The translations under genes and the position numbers were made by a program. Under the pieces are notes generated by a model. That model made no database searches and was not told where the DNA came from. It saw nothing but the letters and a program-made list of their open reading frames with translations. Below are positions 51,010 to 58,324 of a DNA stretch of 59,370 nt, in pieces; the first letter of the stretch is position 1, and every line of letters begins with the position of its first letter. The DNA is from Bacteroidia bacterium (GTDB lineage Bacteria; Bacteroidota; Bacteroidia; Bacteroidales; Azobacteroidaceae), in the NCBI GenBank assembly GCA_025999935.1, contig BNXY01000010.1, positions 1-59,370 on the forward strand, given 5' to 3'.

Positions 51010-52149
51010 TCAACATACGGTTAATAAACAATATCCGTAAGAAAAACGCGCGCTTTCGGGCGTCATCATCAGGATTTTCTGTCCTTTTTCCAATCGACCG
51101 AAGTGATATAATTCTTCCAGCATGAGAAAATTGGAAGCCGACGCCACGTTTCCGACCGTTGGCAGGTTGATAAACCATTTTTCTTCCGGAATAGACAAGT
51201 CCGAACTTTCGAGTTCTTCCTTTATTTTATCTTTGAAAAACATAGAAGACAAATGCGGTAAAAACCAATCTATCTCCTCTATTTTAAGTTTTCTTTTTTC
51301 TACAACTTCCTTTAGGAAAAGACCGCCCAATTGCGTGATACTTTCGCTCAATTGGCGGGTATCTTGCTTTAGGGAGAAAAGGGATTTGGTCAGCCATTCC
51401 TCTTCCGGAAAGGATGCCCAGCCATGAAGTTCTCCGTTTTCGTCTTTTTCTCCGCCGGCATACATACACGTTTCCCGGATGTTGGCGTATGAACAAATAT
51501 CAATCCATTCAATCTTGAAAGAAATTCCGCTTTTTGCCGGTTCTTTCTGCAACAAAACCGCAGCAGCGCCGTCGGATAACATCCACCGCAGAAATTCTTT
51601 TTCAAAAGCGATGATGGGTTTTTCCGATATCTGACTTAATTTTTTGATTTCTTCTTCAAAATAACGCCCTCTCATCCAAGCCGAAAATCGTTCCGAAGCC
51701 ACACATACGGCATTTTCTTTGTCGCCGGAAAGCACGGACAACCAAGCGTATTTCAAGGCTTGAATACCGGTACAGCAAGAACCGGCAAAAGAAACGACTT
51801 CGGCATTTTTCCCGCCCAATTTTCCGTGAACCATAACTCCGTGCGAAGGCATTACCTGTTCGGGAGAAGCTGTTGCTGCCGAAAGCAAATCAATATTATC
51901 TACGAAAAGTCCTTGCTCGCAAAGCAACTGTACGGCGCGCGCAGCCATGTCAATATTGGTATGAGTTACATTCCCTTCTTTATCAAGGGCGTAATAACGT
52001 TGCTGTATTCCGTTGCTTCTTAAAATGACACGTCTTGCCAACGAAGGCTTTTGATTAATTAAACCTAAATACTGCTCCATTTCATCGTTACTAACCGGCG
52101 AATTTGGCAAATATTTAGCGATAAATGTTATATATACGTTACGAATCAT
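51010..52149 (-). CDS. darB: Dialkylresorcinol ketosynthase, KAS III type (DarB)
   Basis: 379 residues from the ATG at 52149; the frame is open further upstream but those codons lie in the promoter region. KAS III fold with the active-site Cys in SFAGSCCTGIQALKYAW (C126), His in FLPHLSSMFFKDKIKEEL, and Asn in VGNVASASNFLMLEELYH. The N-terminal half and the length match DarB, which joins two beta-ketoacyl chains and closes the ring to a cyclohexanedione, the precursor of dialkylresorcinol. DarA is encoded next to it (52323-53228), which secures the call. Confidence 0.88.
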   Translation of the reverse strand: MIRNVYITFIAKYLPNSPVSNDEMEQYLGLINQKPSLARRVILRSNGIQQRYYALDKEGNVTHTNIDMAARAVQLLCEQGLFVDNIDLLSAATASPEQVMPSHGVMVHGKLGGKNAEVVSFAGSCCTGIQALKYAWLSVLSGDKENAVCVASERFSAWMRGRYFEEEIKKLSQISEKPIIAFEKEFLRWMLSDGAAAVLLQKEPAKSGISFKIEWIDICSYANIRETCMYAGGEKDENGELHGWASFPEEEWLTKSLFSLKQDTRQLSESITQLGGLFLKEVVEKRKLKIEEIDWFLPHLSSMFFKDKIKEELESSDLSIPEEKWFINLPTVGNVASASNFLMLEELYHFGRLEKGQKILMMTPESARFSYGYCLLTVC

Positions 52150-52153
52150 GATG

Positions 52154-52214
52154 CAAAGATAATAAATATTATTTTTCAATCCTCCCAAAAAATAAAATTT
52201 TGTATGCAAAAGTA
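52154..52214 (-). promoter_or_regulatory. Promoter region before darB
   Basis: Two minus-strand -7-like boxes, TATCTTTG at 52154-52161 (directly before the darB ATG) and TACTTTTG at 52207-52214, in the 173-bp gap between darA and darB. The second fits the start distance better. No perfect -33 at either. Confidence 0.4.
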
Positions 52215-52322
52215 GATACAATGGGTAATGCCATAATCGGCAACAAGTGATTGAGTAAGCGCACAAATTCTATCTTAATTTTGCCAAATACTTCCGCTTA
52301 AACGTTACCATCAACTCAAAAA

Positions 52323-53228
52323 TTAAACACTACACTGAATTAGCTTATCTTCTCGTATCGACTTACATCTGAACGGATAAGCTATATAAAAAAGCAATAA
52401 TCCAATGGGCGATACTACGTATAATACGAAAAACAGATAGTGTTTGAAAATTTGCAAACGAAAGTTCCGTTCGGGAGCGTTATATGCTCCTTTCCGCAGC
52501 ACCCATTTGGATAAGACGCCAAAAATCCGGTGTCCGGTTTTTTCAACGAAAGCGATGCTTGGTTTATATTCGATGGCGTTTTGCTGCATCAATTTCTCTT
52601 GCAGGCGGGAAAAATCGCCGGCGGCAAGCGCGTCGGAAATCGTTTGTCCGAAAACGGCGGCATGTTCAATGTCTTCGGGAGAAACGCCGGCAGCAGGAAA
52701 TAAACCGCTTTTGGCTTGTTTGCCATACAACAACCAACGAACAACTGTGATAACGCTTACCAAATTGGGCGCATGGTCCTGCAAAACAATGTTGCCGACC
52801 AATTTTCCGCCGCTTTGCGCAAGGTAGAATTTGATTTTTTGCTGAGCCATTATCCACATATTCCGGCATCCGTTCACGGTAATGACGGATTTGCCTTTTA
52901 AATAATGTTGAATAGCTGCATCCTGAAAAAATCCGCTTACAGGAATTGAAGGCGACAAAAACCAGGATTGATATTCGACAATGACTAAGTCCGCATCGGC
53001 AATATCGCTCAAATCAATTGCTTGTATCTCGCAGGGAATGCCTTGCCGAGATTCGGGGAAAGCCTGAAAAAAAGCGTCGGACGACCATGGAAAAGGATAC
53101 GCCGTTTTCGGAACAATTTCTTTGTAAACGACTTCATAACCGGCTTTCGCCAACGGACTGCATATTGATTGCAATATTTTCAATCCCTGACCGGTTTGTG
53201 TGTAATAAAAGGCTGCTACTTTGCTCAT
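52323..53228 (-). CDS. darA: DarA, dialkylresorcinol-forming enzyme (flavodoxin-like)
   Basis: A 301-residue protein matching DarA. The first 120 residues have a flavodoxin-like Rossmann fold with a loop reading YYTQTGQGLKILQS (residues 8-21), like the FMN-phosphate loop of flavodoxins, and DLVIVEYQSWFLSPSIPVSG near 80. Residues about 255-290 are hydrophobic (LFFVLYVVSPIGLLLFYIAY), a possible membrane anchor. With DarB it forms the aromatic dialkylresorcinol; an aromatase/oxidation role is reported for DarA-type enzymes and fits the flavin-like loop. Confidence 0.85.
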   Translation of the reverse strand: MSKVAAFYYTQTGQGLKILQSICSPLAKAGYEVVYKEIVPKTAYPFPWSSDAFFQAFPESRQGIPCEIQAIDLSDIADADLVIVEYQSWFLSPSIPVSGFFQDAAIQHYLKGKSVITVNGCRNMWIMAQQKIKFYLAQSGGKLVGNIVLQDHAPNLVSVITVVRWLLYGKQAKSGLFPAAGVSPEDIEHAAVFGQTISDALAAGDFSRLQEKLMQQNAIEYKPSIAFVEKTGHRIFGVLSKWVLRKGAYNAPERNFRLQIFKHYLFFVLYVVSPIGLLLFYIAYPFRCKSIREDKLIQCSV

Positions 53229-53233
53229 TGTTT

Positions 53234-53866
53234 CTAAATATTAAACTTGTCATCCGCTATGGGAACATTTTTCTTTTTATCGCTAAACGCATAAGTCGTT
53301 GAATCATTTGACGATGATTCAATCATCCGTATTTGCTGTACTGAAAAATCTTTTTTATCCAACAGCACTTCCATCGACTTGATATAGGATTTCTTGACGG
53401 CTATCGGTAGAATGATTATCCGGTATTGGGTGTCGCTTTCGCTGAACGTTAACTTGTAATCCGGCGACAGAGCGTTCAGATTTCCGGTCATGCATGCCGT
53501 CATCAGCAAATTCATCTGCGCTATCATTTTGTTTTCCCCAACGGCATATACATTTACTTTTTCGCCGGAAATAATTTTAATTTTATCCTTGTTAATAATT
53601 ACTTGATAATTAGAAGGCGTAAGATAATCCATGCAGATTTTGTGGTCTTTTTTGTAAAAAAACATCCCTTCCGAAACCACTTTTTCATTCAAAATTTCTA
53701 AATATTTTGTCTGCGTAAAATGACTTTTCAAAGAATTGATTGACGAAGAGGCGTTACGCTGTTGTTTCTTGAAATCCTCAACCGATGAAACGGGACGAAA
53801 AACAGTTTGGGCCGATGCGTGAAGGGCGCATAGCAGACTCAAAATAAAAAACAGTTTTGTCTTCAT
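53234..53866 (-). CDS. LolA-like carrier 2
   Basis: A 210-residue periplasmic protein (signal peptide MKTKLFFILSLLCALHASAQ). LolA-like segments: LKSHFTQTKYLEILNEKVVS, EGMFFYKKDHKICMDYL and YQVIINKDKIKIISG. Shares the layout of the protein at 43920-44561, with which it forms a pair; two different carriers could serve the polyene and the resorcinol parts, or form a heterodimer. Located 5 bp before darA. Confidence 0.8.
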   Translation of the reverse strand: MKTKLFFILSLLCALHASAQTVFRPVSSVEDFKKQQRNASSSINSLKSHFTQTKYLEILNEKVVSEGMFFYKKDHKICMDYLTPSNYQVIINKDKIKIISGEKVNVYAVGENKMIAQMNLLMTACMTGNLNALSPDYKLTFSESDTQYRIIILPIAVKKSYIKSMEVLLDKKDFSVQQIRMIESSSNDSTTYAFSDKKKNVPIADDKFNI

Positions 53867-53878
53867 ACCTTTTTTAAT

Positions 53879-54346
53879 TTATTGACTATCAATGTCTGTG
53901 ATGGATATTCTCATTTCGCACGACGCCACCGCTTCGTCGCCGACGTTTACTTGCGCCTGTACCAGCAAAAAGGTAAACACTTCATATAGAACATCAATAT
54001 TTACTCTCAGTTCATCATCCACTTTCGGGCATTTTTCAATAACCAAGTCTTTAACGGCGCCGATAAATCCCAATTTTATTTTTCCACCGTTATCCCCCGA
54101 TTCTTCCTGTTGCAGTTGATTAAAATATCCCATCCTTGCCGCACAGGTTTGAGTGACGCTTTCAATGATACCCACTTCTGAGAAAACACCGTTTTCGACA
54201 AAAAGGTTGTCGGATCGTATCTTTAAACTGCCGGAAGTTAATTTCCGGTCGCAATGCAACAGACAATCCACCATCACAAAAGGAGGGCGTTGGGGAATCA
54301 ATTCCAATATATCTATTTCTTCAATTTTTTTCAAATTTTTTATCAA
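53879..54346 (-). CDS. ApeP-like hotdog dehydratase 1
   Basis: A 155-residue hotdog protein of the COG4706/ApeP type: IDILELIPQRPPFVMVDCLL at residues 11-30, the stretch VTQTCAARMGYFNQL near 65 and GFIGAVKDLVIEKCPK. ApeP dehydratases act on 3-hydroxyacyl-ACP in aryl-polyene synthesis. Its C-terminal neighbour is the LolA-like gene; its start overlaps the end of the small secreted protein gene by 4 bp (54343-54346). A paralogue lies at 56741. Confidence 0.85.
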   Translation of the reverse strand: MIKNLKKIEEIDILELIPQRPPFVMVDCLLHCDRKLTSGSLKIRSDNLFVENGVFSEVGIIESVTQTCAARMGYFNQLQQEESGDNGGKIKLGFIGAVKDLVIEKCPKVDDELRVNIDVLYEVFTFLLVQAQVNVGDEAVASCEMRISITDIDSQ

Positions 54347-54606
54347 AAAGCATATCCAAAACTTATTCCAACCATTGGAAATAAATCGCCGGAGGTTCCG
54401 ATTATCGGAGTAAATCCTACCCGATAACCGAATCCCAATCTCTCGTCCGGCTTAAACCGGCTGTCAAAATTGGCGGACATCAATACGCCGGGACCACCTA
54501 ATTCTGTATAAAACAGTTTAGTTGCCGGTTTTTCTTGCGATTTTACAGGTTGAGCAAATACGAATAATAAACTCAACAAACTAACTGATAAAATAAAATT
54601 TTTCAT
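54343..54606 (-). CDS. Truncated outer-membrane beta-barrel-like protein
   Basis: An 87-residue protein with a signal peptide (MKNFILSVSLLSLLFVFAQP). The mature part FYTELGGPGVLMSANFDSRF is a typical N-terminus of small beta-barrel proteins of Bacteroidetes that are usually about twice this length. It then jumps to SGDLFPMVGISFGYAF, the usual last strand. So the middle strands seem to be missing. It could be a true short protein, but an in-frame deletion is more likely. Confidence 0.5.
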   Translation of the reverse strand: MKNFILSVSLLSLLFVFAQPVKSQEKPATKLFYTELGGPGVLMSANFDSRFKPDERLGFGYRVGFTPIIGTSGDLFPMVGISFGYAF

Positions 54607-54618
54607 AATCGTAAAATA

Positions 54619-55185
54619 TTAATTATTAAACAATTCTTTTATTTTTTCGATTGAAAAAATAATATCGGACGTTTCGGTTTCTATCAACATCATAAAAACT
54701 TCCTGTTTTTCTTCAAAACTTTCTACCCATGCCGCTAAAACAGAGCGAGTAGTCTGGTCTTGGAAAGCATTGTTGACTGTCCGGAATGTTTGTTCTTCAT
54801 CAAATTCTTTGCAAATATAGAAAGAAGTTTCGCCAAATAGCTTATTTCTGATAGAAATTTCTCCGGCAACAATATTCGGAAGCGTATAAACGAATACCGA
54901 CGGACTTGGGAAATAGTTCTCGTTGTCCTGTATCGTAGTTTGATAGAGCGTATCGGCTTCCAACGACGAACTCCGGTTGAAACAAATAATCGCCAAATCT
55001 TCCCGCGGAACGAAACGCGATTCTTCGTCCTTGAAAATCAGTTCGGATGCCAAGAAACCCAATTTAGACAGATTATCCATTTTGAAAAATTTCGGATAAT
55101 CTATTTTCAAACTTCGATAAAAATCAGTTATTTCCGCTGATTTTTTAAATGACAGATTGATATGTTTTTTAATGAATAACTGCAT
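54619..55185 (-). CDS. Ketosynthase-like small protein without catalytic residues
   Basis: A 188-residue protein that matches the Ketoacyl-synt_2-type N-terminal half seen in chain-length factors: REDLAIICFNRSSSLEADT near 62, PSPSVFVYTLPNIVAGEISI near 93, then LFGETSFYICKEF. No Cys-His-His set is present and it ends before the second half of a thiolase fold. Such proteins recur beside ketosynthase genes in flexirubin-type clusters and may be structural partners. It lies 6 bp behind the ketosynthase at 55192. Confidence 0.65.
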   Translation of the reverse strand: MQLFIKKHINLSFKKSAEITDFYRSLKIDYPKFFKMDNLSKLGFLASELIFKDEESRFVPREDLAIICFNRSSSLEADTLYQTTIQDNENYFPSPSVFVYTLPNIVAGEISIRNKLFGETSFYICKEFDEEQTFRTVNNAFQDQTTRSVLAAWVESFEEKQEVFMMLIETETSDIIFSIEKIKELFNN

Positions 55186-55191
55186 AGTTTT

Positions 55192-56307
55192 CTAACTTTT
55201 TTCAAAAATCAACGCCGCATTTACACCGCCAAAACCCGAAAGCATTTTGATTAAATATTTCTTGTTGGTTTTTTGAATCTTTATTGGTATATTTAATTGA
55301 TTTTCAAAATCTTGTGAATGAAAATTTAATGTCGGAAAAATAGTCTCGTCTTTCAATGCGTGCATGGAAATAATGCTTTCCAAAACGCCTGCCGCACCCA
55401 AAGTGTGACCAAAGTAAGCTTTCAGACTGTTGACCGGAACAGTATCTAATCCGGCGCGAGCAATGGCAATGGATTCCATCTCGTCGTTGTAAAGCGTTGC
55501 TGTTCCATGTGCATTTACAAATGCAATTTGCTCTTTGTCAATATTTTGCAAAATATTTTTCAATGCCAGATAACTTCCTTCGCCCGCCCTTGACGGTGCG
55601 GAAATATGAGTTGCATCATTGCGGATTGCACCTTGCAATAATTGAATAGCAAGAGGGTTAAACCCCTTGTTTGCATAAATGATGGTTGCGGCGGCTTCGC
55701 CCAGATTCAATCCGGTACGATCGGCATCAAACGGACGGCAAGGTTCGGGCGACAATGCTTTGAATGATTGGAATCCTGAAATGATAAATTTCGACAACAT
55801 ATCAGCGCCGATTACGACTGCGTAATCATATAATCCGGATGCCAATTCGCGCATAGCGGCGATTTGTGCGGCAGCTCCTGAAATGCAAGCATTGGAAACG
55901 ACTATCGGCGTGTTTGGGTTGTTAAAATAACCGGCAATCAATTGAGCAGATTGCCAGAGAAATAAGCCCCTTGAATCCCCCACAGAGGGACTTTCCAACA
56001 AATCCACATTTCCTTTGGTGGATGAAAAAATAAATAAAACTTTTTCGCTTGATAAATCAATTTTTGCTTCATTGTTTGCCGAGATAACGGATAAAATAGA
56101 TGCTTTTTCGAGATCGGTTTCCAAACCTGTTAGGTTTTCGTTCAATCGCTGCTTATCAATGAGCGAAGCCGTAAACGCTTCGGGTAAACCTAACGTTCCC
56201 GCATCGTAAAACTTCAAACCGGAACGTCCGGATTTAACAGCCTGATAATTTTCTTCCGTCGTAAATCCCAAGGAGGATATAATGTTATCGCCTATCCGAA
56301 CAATCAT
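55192..56307 (-). CDS. Beta-ketoacyl-ACP synthase (FabF-like)
   Basis: 371 residues from the ATG at 56307, which overlaps the thioesterase stop (ATGA). Triad C141 (VSNACISGAAAQIAAM), H267 (VNAHGTATLYND) and H301 (YFGHTLGAAGVLES). Shorter than FabF (about 410) because of the N-terminus. Two inserts from dispersed repeats are seen: ENLTGL at about 57-62 (from the AAACCTGTTAGGTTT arm) and ESPSVGDSRGL at about 105-115. It extends a chain on ACP, either the aryl-polyene or the alkyl chain for DarB. Confidence 0.9.
   Translation of the reverse strand: MIVRIGDNIISSLGFTTEENYQAVKSGRSGLKFYDAGTLGLPEAFTASLIDKQRLNENLTGLETDLEKASILSVISANNEAKIDLSSEKVLFIFSSTKGNVDLLESPSVGDSRGLFLWQSAQLIAGYFNNPNTPIVVSNACISGAAAQIAAMRELASGLYDYAVVIGADMLSKFIISGFQSFKALSPEPCRPFDADRTGLNLGEAAATIIYANKGFNPLAIQLLQGAIRNDATHISAPSRAGEGSYLALKNILQNIDKEQIAFVNAHGTATLYNDEMESIAIARAGLDTVPVNSLKAYFGHTLGAAGVLESIISMHALKDETIFPTLNFHSQDFENQLNIPIKIQKTNKKYLIKMLSGFGGVNAALIFEKS
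55964..55994. repeat. AAGCCCC/GGGACTTT dispersed repeat in the ketosynthase gene
   Basis: Encodes SPSVGDSRGL on the minus strand. Similar in its reverse complement to the intergenic repeat at 23311-23340 (AAAGTCCC ... GGGGATT ... GGGG). Confidence 0.55.
56123..56138. repeat. Single arm of the AAACCTGTTAGG repeat in the ketosynthase gene
   Basis: AAACCTGTTAGGTTTT, matching one arm of 46068-46100. Encodes ENLTGL. Confidence 0.6.
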
Positions 56308-56735
56308 AGCAATCCCCATTTTTGTTTCCACGCTTCATAAAAAGGCGGATTCGCCCAAACCAACTGATATTGCCGGTCTAAGAATACCTGAATGGAATAG
56401 CCGGCGGCAATCAATGAGCCATCTTCTACATCAAATATTTCGTAATCGAAAACAATTTTTGCTGCAACAGTGTTGCGATAAGCAATTTCCACGCGGGCTT
56501 TTTTTCCATAAACCATCGGTTTTTTATAGTTGAATTTTAATTCAACCAAAGGCGCATAATAACCGTTCCCGAAAATATCAAGATAACCCAAACCATATTT
56601 TATTCCGAAAGCTTCACGCGCATCTTCAAAGTAAAGGGCATACGAACCATGCCAAACGATACTCATAGAATCCACCTCGCTGAAACGGACTTCGACCTCT
56701 TTGGCGGCTTTTAATTTAGTTGTTTTTTCGTCCAT
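56304..56735 (-). CDS. 4HBT-type acyl thioesterase (hotdog)
   Basis: A 143-residue hotdog protein with the YbgC/4-hydroxybenzoyl-CoA-thioesterase block FSEVDSMSIVWHGSYALYFE (residues about 18-37; the Asp of EVDS is the catalytic-type residue). It would release an acyl chain from ACP or CoA, as the thioesterases of aryl-polyene clusters do. Coupled by ATGA to the ketosynthase gene behind it. Confidence 0.85.
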   Translation of the reverse strand: MDEKTTKLKAAKEVEVRFSEVDSMSIVWHGSYALYFEDAREAFGIKYGLGYLDIFGNGYYAPLVELKFNYKKPMVYGKKARVEIAYRNTVAAKIVFDYEIFDVEDGSLIAAGYSIQVFLDRQYQLVWANPPFYEAWKQKWGLL

Positions 56736-56740
56736 TGTTT

Positions 56741-57211
56741 TTAAAAGTTTAAAGAATCTAAGGAATCTAAAGAAACTTCCTTAGATTCTTTATTCGTGAC
56801 CGAAATTTTCATTTCGCAAGAAGCAATTAATTCTTCTCCGACCTTAATGTTTGCACTCACCAAGGTCATCTGAAAAACTTCCTCCATGGTGGCAATCTGA
56901 GTGATTAATAATTCGCCGATTTGGGGCAAACGCAGGATTTCCAAATTACGGATAGCGCCGATAAATCCCAAGGTAATTGCTTTTTGATTGATGTATTTGT
57001 TGATATAACCGATACGGGCGGCGCAAGTCTGAGCAATATTTTCTACCAATCCGGATTCGGTAAACCGTTCATTATCACAAAAAATATTCTTCGCATCGAC
57101 TACATAAGCCGTGCGTGTCACATCGAAATCACAATGAAGCAACTTATCAATCATCACAAATGGCGGACATTGCGGCAAAATCCCTAATATGTCAATCTCT
57201 TCAAATTTCAA
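56741..57211 (-). CDS. ApeP-like hotdog dehydratase 2, both ends in repeats
   Basis: A hotdog protein of about 156 residues, paralogue of the gene at 53879: IDILGILPQCPPFVMIDKLL, IAQTCAARIGYINKYINQ, FIGAIRNLEIL. No ATG precedes the conserved region except far upstream at 57322, inside the methyltransferase gene; a TTG at 57211 (LKFEEIDILG) is the likeliest start. It lies at the edge of an ATTACGAATT repeat, and the last 16 residues (NKESKEVSLDSLDSLN) are encoded by another palindromic repeat. So both ends have been rewritten by repeats while the core is intact. Confidence 0.75.
   Translation of the reverse strand: MKFEEIDILGILPQCPPFVMIDKLLHCDFDVTRTAYVVDAKNIFCDNERFTESGLVENIAQTCAARIGYINKYINQKAITLGFIGAIRNLEILRLPQIGELLITQIATMEEVFQMTLVSANIKVGEELIASCEMKISVTNKESKEVSLDSLDSLNF
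56751..56791. repeat. Inverted repeat, 15-bp arms, at the 3' end of the dehydratase 2 gene
   Basis: AAAGAATCTAAGGAA (56751-56765) and its exact reverse complement (56777-56791) with an 11-base loop. Encodes the ESKEVSLDSLDSL tail. Same class as 45267-45311. Confidence 0.85.
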
Positions 57212-57243
57212 TTCGTAATTCGTAATTTTTAATTCGTAATTTT
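57210..57243. repeat. AATTCGTAATT tandem repeat between methyltransferase and dehydratase 2
   Basis: Three AATTCGTAATT-like units. It contains the methyltransferase stop codon (57229-57231) and the region just before the dehydratase start. In the dehydratase frame it would read NYELKITNYE. Confidence 0.7.
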
Positions 57244-58320
57244 CTTGCAAACCAAAATAGAATGTCCCTGTCCCAATCCGTCGTGAATTTCTGCTACGGT
57301 TAATCCGGCCGCATTGACACAACGTATCATATCATCGGAATGATACATTTTGCTGTTGCCGTTGGCCAATGCCGTGAAATACAAACTGATTTGCGTTAAG
57401 CAATAAGCGGCGGTTTCAAACCGTTGCCTGTCCCAGAAAGTTTCCATGATATACAACAAAGAATTTTCGTCCATGGATGCAGCCGCACGGGTAAGAATGC
57501 TTGTCACTTCTTCTTCGGAAAAACAATCGAGGAATTGGCTCATCCAGATGGCGTTAAATCCCGTTGGAAATGGCGCCGCTTTATCCAATAAATTCACGCC
57601 GTGTCCGAAAATACGGTCGGCGCCTTTTTCTTTGGCGGTCTGTTCTTTCATCAAAACCAATTGCTGCGGCAAATCCATGATGGTTACTTTTACTTCCGGA
57701 TGGTAATCGACACAGCGCAAAGCCCAACGACCGGTGTTTCCGCCAACATCAAGCAGCGTTTGAGGTTGATGCTCGAAGACGATTTGCAAAGCCTCGTTAA
57801 ACGATTCATCGCTGTAAAAATGGTCGAAACCGAACCACGATTTTTGTACCTGCTCGGGTAAACTCGACAAGCCTTCATAAATGGTAGGCCAGTTGCCGAA
57901 TACTTTCAGACCTTCGGGTTTGCCGTTTAGCAAAGCCTCTTCGAGATGGTAAAATCCAAGATAATTTACGTCGTGATTGAAATCGACATCCACACGAATG
58001 GCGCGGTCGTTGAGCAAAAACCAGCCTGCTTTTGAGCAGACAAAACGTTCATTTTTGTAAAGCACCGTACCGATTGTGAGCGACGACTCCAAAAGGCATT
58101 GCGCGGCATAACGCGAAAGTTTGGTTTTTTCGACTACTTCATCCAATGTCAATCCATTTTCGGCGTCAAGCAACAGTTGCAGAATACCAAATTTTATCAT
58201 CAGGCGCGAAACTTGAAATACGATTGGTCCTTGCGAAATTTCGTGCGCCAAACGCTGCGCGTCTAAGGCTGATTGTCGCTCTTTGGTGTAGCGTTTTTCA
58301 AGGGAGGGGAAAAGTTTCAT
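57229..58320 (-). CDS. SAM-dependent methyltransferase (family 2 O-methyltransferase type)
   Basis: 363 residues from the ATG at 58320 (MKLFPSLEKRYTKERQSALD). An N-terminal winged-helix dimerisation domain (LTLDEVVEKTKLSRYAAQCL) is followed by the SAM fold: motif I LLDVGGNTGRWALR, motif II VTIMDLPQQL, then FNAIWMSQFLDCFSEEEV and a C-terminal GLGQGHSILVCKK. Flexirubins can carry methyl groups on the aryl ring or phenol; this is the only complete methyltransferase in the cluster. Position of methylation is unknown. Confidence 0.85.
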   Translation of the reverse strand: MKLFPSLEKRYTKERQSALDAQRLAHEISQGPIVFQVSRLMIKFGILQLLLDAENGLTLDEVVEKTKLSRYAAQCLLESSLTIGTVLYKNERFVCSKAGWFLLNDRAIRVDVDFNHDVNYLGFYHLEEALLNGKPEGLKVFGNWPTIYEGLSSLPEQVQKSWFGFDHFYSDESFNEALQIVFEHQPQTLLDVGGNTGRWALRCVDYHPEVKVTIMDLPQQLVLMKEQTAKEKGADRIFGHGVNLLDKAAPFPTGFNAIWMSQFLDCFSEEEVTSILTRAAASMDENSLLYIMETFWDRQRFETAAYCLTQISLYFTALANGNSKMYHSDDMIRCVNAAGLTVAEIHDGLGQGHSILVCKKITN

Positions 58321-58324
58321 ATTT

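Noticed and set aside
52150..52266. Upstream extension of darB by 39 residues
   Set aside because: It covers the promoter region with two TAnnTTTG boxes and does not resemble any KAS III N-terminus.
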